Origin: DTCV01 sp964641155
GTDB lineage: Archaea > Thermoproteota > Thermoprotei_A > Sulfolobales > NBVN01
NCBI GenBank assembly: GCA_964641155.1
Contig: CAZXJO010000002.1
Coordinates: 1 to 64,000, forward strand
Direction: 5' to 3'
DNA length: 64,000 nt
Positions 61,500 to 64,000 of the stretch are shown here, piece by piece. Under the pieces are notes generated by a model. That model saw only the letters and a program-made list of their open reading frames with translations. It had not been told where the DNA came from and made no database searches. A program made the position numbers and the translations under genes. Every line of letters begins with the position of its first letter. Within the stretch, counting starts at the first letter, position 1.

Positions 61500-61728
61500 A
61501 CTGCATGGAGTGTTGAGAGAGGAGTCCAACGTGAAGGAAGTTGATGCCCACGGAAGTAGCATCAGAGAGGTATTGGAGGGACTACCTGAAAACGTTAAAG
61601 CCGTGTTGAGGAAGTACTCCGAATACGTTGTGGTTCTCTTGAATGGTAGGAGGGTTTACGATCTAGCCAACACCAAAGTAGGCAGCGGTGATATAGTTGA
61701 TGTAACCCTACCTGTCGGAGGCGGTTAA
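61486..61728 (+). CDS. MoaD/ThiS-like sulfur-carrier protein
   Basis: An 80-residue ubiquitin-fold protein ending in VTLPVGGG, the C-terminal Gly-Gly tail that is adenylated and thiocarboxylated in MoaD/ThiS. VKLHGVLREESNVKEVD at the N-terminus and VVLLNGRRV with the hydrophobic core fit the fold. It overlaps the AOR stop by 14 bases, the usual place for an AOR-associated MoaD-like gene, and presumably supplies sulfur for the pterin cofactor. Confidence 0.9.
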   Translation: MVLVKLHGVLREESNVKEVDAHGSSIREVLEGLPENVKAVLRKYSEYVVVLLNGRRVYDLANTKVGSGDIVDVTLPVGGG

Positions 61729-61779
61729 GCCTACCGACCTAGGATTCTGGGGAGGTCAACAAGTTATCGGACACCGATT

Positions 61780-61790
61780 AACTTTATAGG
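61780..61790 (+). promoter_or_regulatory. TATA box of the class II aldolase gene
   Basis: AACTTTATAGG is centred about 24 bases before the ATG at 61809. The spacing predicts a leaderless transcript starting at the ATG, and no ribosome-binding sequence is seen. Confidence 0.55.
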
Positions 61791-61808
61791 CGCGTCATTC
61801 ATCGTTTT

Positions 61809-62390
61809 ATGGGGTTCGCTGTGGATCCTCGCGAACTGCTATGCGACGTCATGAACACGTTACATGAGAGGGGGTTACTTAACGTTAGGGGGGGTAACGC
61901 AAGCATTAGGGGTAAGGGCAACTACATATGGATTACCCCATCTAAGCAGCCTAAGCATAAACTGAAGCCAGACGACATAGTTTTGATGTATTTCGACGGC
62001 AGATACGTTGGAACCTCAGCCCCATCCATCGAGTCCAAGATGCATCTATACATATACAAAACGTACGAGTGGGTCAACGCTGTCGTACATGCACACAGCC
62101 CTCTAACGACCTTAGTCTATGACCTGGATTTGGACGTCGACGTCGGCGAGTGCGTCGAGTCCATGGTTTCGATCCCATGCATTGAGGTTGTGGGGAGGTA
62201 TCCCCCAGGTTCGGAAGATTTGGCGAGGTGCGTTAAGGATGCTGTAGGCAGATGTTCCGTCGTGGTTCTCAAGGGTCATGGAGTAGTGGCGGCAGGCCGT
62301 GACATATATATCGCACTAAACGCTATTGAGGCGTTAGAAGATCTTAGTATGGCTGTGCTATTAAAGCACATCTATAGGAAAATCTCATAG
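61809..62390 (+). CDS. class II aldolase/adducin-family protein (fuculose-phosphate aldolase-like)
   Basis: Zinc-dependent aldolase of the L-fuculose-1-phosphate / ribulose-phosphate epimerase-related family, 193 residues. Seen: LNVRGGNASIRGKGNYIWITPS, APSIESKMHLYIYK (catalytic Glu), VVHAHSPLTTLVYDL with the first zinc pair, and VLKGHGVVAAG with the third His. Archaeal members may cleave fuculose-1-phosphate or serve in other pathways (DHAP-dependent). It is a single-gene unit with a leaderless promoter. Confidence 0.87.
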   Translation: MGFAVDPRELLCDVMNTLHERGLLNVRGGNASIRGKGNYIWITPSKQPKHKLKPDDIVLMYFDGRYVGTSAPSIESKMHLYIYKTYEWVNAVVHAHSPLTTLVYDLDLDVDVGECVESMVSIPCIEVVGRYPPGSEDLARCVKDAVGRCSVVVLKGHGVVAAGRDIYIALNAIEALEDLSMAVLLKHIYRKIS

Positions 62391-62426
62391 TCTGTAGAAC
62401 CCCTCCCGGACCTACGGGGCTAGTCG

Positions 62427-63302
62427 TTACGGTAGCGACTTCTCATATAGTCCGTACATCTCTTCATAGGATTTCCTCACGTCAAGTCCTTTACTAACAA
62501 TTTTACTGTAGGTGCTTAGTAGCTCATTTAAAACTTTGTCGGGGTCTCGCTCAACACCGTCGATGAAGTCGTTTATTATTTTTATTAGCTTCCTAAGTTC
62601 TTCACCAACCCTCAAATGCTTCTGTATAGATAAGTAGAGGTCGAAATTCCCGGACAAAATAGCTGTAGAGTATTTCAACATGAAATTGTAGGTAGGGGTG
62701 CTCAGTAATTTCATGGTGTTAAGGTCTAAGTCACTCAGATAAGTCGATAACACTAATCCAACAGCGTGTGACACACCCATAATTACGGACATCAACCTAT
62801 CATGTTCTACCGGATCCATAACGATGCCCAATCCCTCCCTTTCCTCAAGCCATCGAGCTATTTCATATGAGATATTAATTTCATCACCGTTGATGGGGGT
62901 CATGACAACTTTCTTCTTACTGATTGAGGAGCTTCCTGGACCGAATAAGGGGTGAGTTCCTAGTTTAATGCCTTTCTCTAGTAACTTATGCATGACCTCT
63001 ACAGGGTATCCTTTCACAGAACATATATCAATGATTAAGTGCTCACTTCTTACGTAGGGCTTTAATTCCTTAATTACCGACTCGAACGAATTTATAGGTA
63101 CTGATATTACGACCACGTCAGACGACGTCACGCATTTCTCTAGGGAACAGAGTTTGATTTTTGGGTTTGAGTCCCTCACTTCAGATAGCTTCTCAACGTT
63201 GATGTCATACGCGGACACGTTAAATCCTTCATTCGATAGGAACCTACACAACCATCTACCCATCCTACCTGCGGCCCCTAAGATCGCCACGTTTCTCCAC
63301 AT
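62427..63302 (-). CDS. tyrA: prephenate dehydrogenase
   Basis: NAD(P)-dependent enzyme of tyrosine synthesis, 291 residues. Rossmann loop AILGAAGRMGRWLCRFL; IDICSVKGYPVEVM; the conserved LGTHPLFGPGSSS, with the catalytic His; and a C-terminal helical region (VSHAVGLVLSTYL through LRVGEELRKLIKI). No chorismate mutase or ACT domain is fused. Its start overlaps the chorismate mutase gene by 38 bases on the same strand, so aroC, chorismate mutase and tyrA form an operon. Prephenate rather than arogenate is assumed. Confidence 0.9.
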   Translation of the reverse strand: MWRNVAILGAAGRMGRWLCRFLSNEGFNVSAYDINVEKLSEVRDSNPKIKLCSLEKCVTSSDVVVISVPINSFESVIKELKPYVRSEHLIIDICSVKGYPVEVMHKLLEKGIKLGTHPLFGPGSSSISKKKVVMTPINGDEINISYEIARWLEEREGLGIVMDPVEHDRLMSVIMGVSHAVGLVLSTYLSDLDLNTMKLLSTPTYNFMLKYSTAILSGNFDLYLSIQKHLRVGEELRKLIKIINDFIDGVERDPDKVLNELLSTYSKIVSKGLDVRKSYEEMYGLYEKSLP

Positions 63303-63564
63303 GTATGACTTCCTCCTTCAAACATACCAACATTATGATCCTAAATAAGGCCTCTAAGTGGTCTGGATTTACGTTAAGTTCCGAAGCCAGCTTCCTCACC
63401 TTCTCAATGATTTCATCCTCCCTCATCAGGTCAACTAGGTTTGATGACTCACTTACCTTGATCTCCGCAACTTCCCTAGCCAGCTGTATACGCCTTGCTA
63501 AAAGGCGCACCAACTCTCCGTCAACCGCATCTATCTCTTTCCTTATTTCACTTATCGACCTCAT
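63265..63564 (-). CDS. aroQ: chorismate mutase, AroQ type
   Basis: A 99-residue all-helical chorismate mutase. IRKEIDAVDGELVRLLARRIQLAREVAEIK holds the catalytic Arg and Lys residues of helix 1; the second and third helices (REDEIIEKVRKLASEL; HLEALFRIIMLVCLKEE) complete the fold. It isomerises chorismate to prephenate, which tyrA then uses. The stop of aroC overlaps its start by four bases (ATGA). Confidence 0.9.
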   Translation of the reverse strand: MRSISEIRKEIDAVDGELVRLLARRIQLAREVAEIKVSESSNLVDLMREDEIIEKVRKLASELNVNPDHLEALFRIIMLVCLKEEVIHVEKRGDLRGRR

Positions 63565-64000
63565 TTCAAGACCCTCGGTATCTTCTGCGCCGCAATTAAA
63601 TGGTCTACCAGGACCGTTGCAGCAACTGATTTAAGTACCGGAAGTGCCCTTGGGAGTATGCACGCGTCATACCTGCCCTCCAACCTTAACTCAACTTCCT
63701 CATGAGTAATTAAGTCAACAGTTCTCTGCGGAACTTTAACAGATGAAGGCGGTCTGAAAACAACCCTACACACTATAGGCATGCCGTTGCTTAATCCACC
63801 CTGAATCCCGCCGGAGTTATTAGTTTTTGTTATAATCCTCCCCCCAACTATTGAGAACTCATCATTGTATTGTGAGCCCAGCATTAAGGCGGCCTTAAAC
63901 CCCACACCGAACTCAACCCCTTTAACGCCCGGTATCGCAAGGAACGCCTTGGCTAGGTCCCCGTCTAAGGTGTCGAATAATGGCTCACCTATTCCTGGGG
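63561..64000 (-). CDS. aroC: chorismate synthase (C-terminal part, cut by window edge)
   Basis: The frame is open to base 64000, so the 5' part lies outside the window; the GTG at 63905 is internal, since GIGEPLFDTLDGDLAKAFLA and VEFGVGFKAA precede it without a break. The visible C-terminal third carries NNSGGIQGGLSNG, the FMN/chorismate loop, and GRYDACILPRALPV, both characteristic of chorismate synthase. The enzyme eliminates phosphate from EPSP. It is the first gene seen of the operon with chorismate mutase and tyrA. Confidence 0.95.
   Translation of the reverse strand, partial: PGIGEPLFDTLDGDLAKAFLAIPGVKGVEFGVGFKAALMLGSQYNDEFSIVGGRIITKTNNSGGIQGGLSNGMPIVCRVVFRPPSSVKVPQRTVDLITHEEVELRLEGRYDACILPRALPVLKSVAATVLVDHLIAAQKIPRVLK

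Noticed and set aside
1..64000. CRISPR array
   Set aside because: No set of regularly spaced direct repeats of 24-37 bases was seen, despite the Cas4-like gene.

Overview
This is archaeal DNA, most likely from a thermophilic member of the Thermoproteota (Crenarchaeota). The evidence is the gene content: a TIP49/RuvB-like ATPase, split GMP synthase (ATP-pyrophosphatase subunit alone), short adenylosuccinate synthetase, PurP-type purine enzyme, archaeal riboflavin synthase, crenarchaeal-type valyl-tRNA synthetase, a DUF2139-like protein and an aldehyde:ferredoxin oxidoreductase. Transcription signals agree: AT-rich TATA boxes 22-30 bases before start codons, several apparently leaderless genes, many GTG/TTG starts and tightly overlapping operons. 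I cannot name the genus.

Layout. 1-2645: the 3' part of a glycyl radical enzyme and its activase. 3048-6490: YjbQ protein, PadR-type regulator facing inositol-1-phosphate synthase across a repeat-bearing promoter, and TIP49. 6546-13839: an alpha-glucan (glycogen) locus with a DUF2139-like protein, a GT5-like synthase, an NDP-sugar pyrophosphorylase with a disrupted 5' end, a GH57 amylase and a GT35 phosphorylase. 13840-15608: a solitary Cas4-like nuclease between two gene-poor gaps. 15609-18156: a cysteine-type formate dehydrogenase and its iron-sulfur subunit. 18484-24493: purine metabolism (phosphoribosyltransferase, PurA, PurP, GuaAb) plus an FAD dehydrogenase. 24615-32129: fused TRAP permease, M29 aminopeptidase, riboflavin synthase, SIS isomerase, metallo-beta-lactamase-fold hydrolase, NikR, two DUF131 membrane proteins and a TldD-like protein. 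32270-40964: TatD hydrolase, a transposase relic, ROK kinase, ValS, MFS transporter, GalT, a small protein, nitroreductase and cupin. 41136-47595: Nramp-like transporter, DHPS-like enzyme, a frameshifted nucleotidyltransferase, CBS-containing pyrophosphatase, hydrogenase maturation protease and a tail-anchored protein. 47755-56307: amidohydrolase, LUD protein, aldolase plus FGGY kinase, second SIS isomerase, homoserine dehydrogenase, ferredoxin, LarE and a gamma-synthase-type PLP enzyme. 56604-61728: a compact operon of NitT/TauT-type ABC transporter, polyferredoxin, AOR and MoaD-like protein. 61809-64000: class II aldolase, then AroC-chorismate mutase-TyrA on the minus strand.

Together the genes suggest an anaerobe that stores and mobilises glucan, uses ferredoxin-linked Mo/W enzymes (formate dehydrogenase, AOR), depends on nickel (NikR, hydrogenase protease, LarE) and makes its own purines, flavins and aromatic amino acids. 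The best candidate for an undescribed system is the ABC-ferredoxin-AOR-MoaD operon with direct repeats in its promoter. Other points worth attention are two genes with disrupted reading frames (9770-11030 and 43804-44713), a TldD-like protein with HExxH in place of HExxxH, a ferredoxin lacking one expected cluster ligand, phased 16-bp repeats at 3892-3932, and structured intergenic gaps. I saw no rRNA, no convincing tRNA and no CRISPR array.
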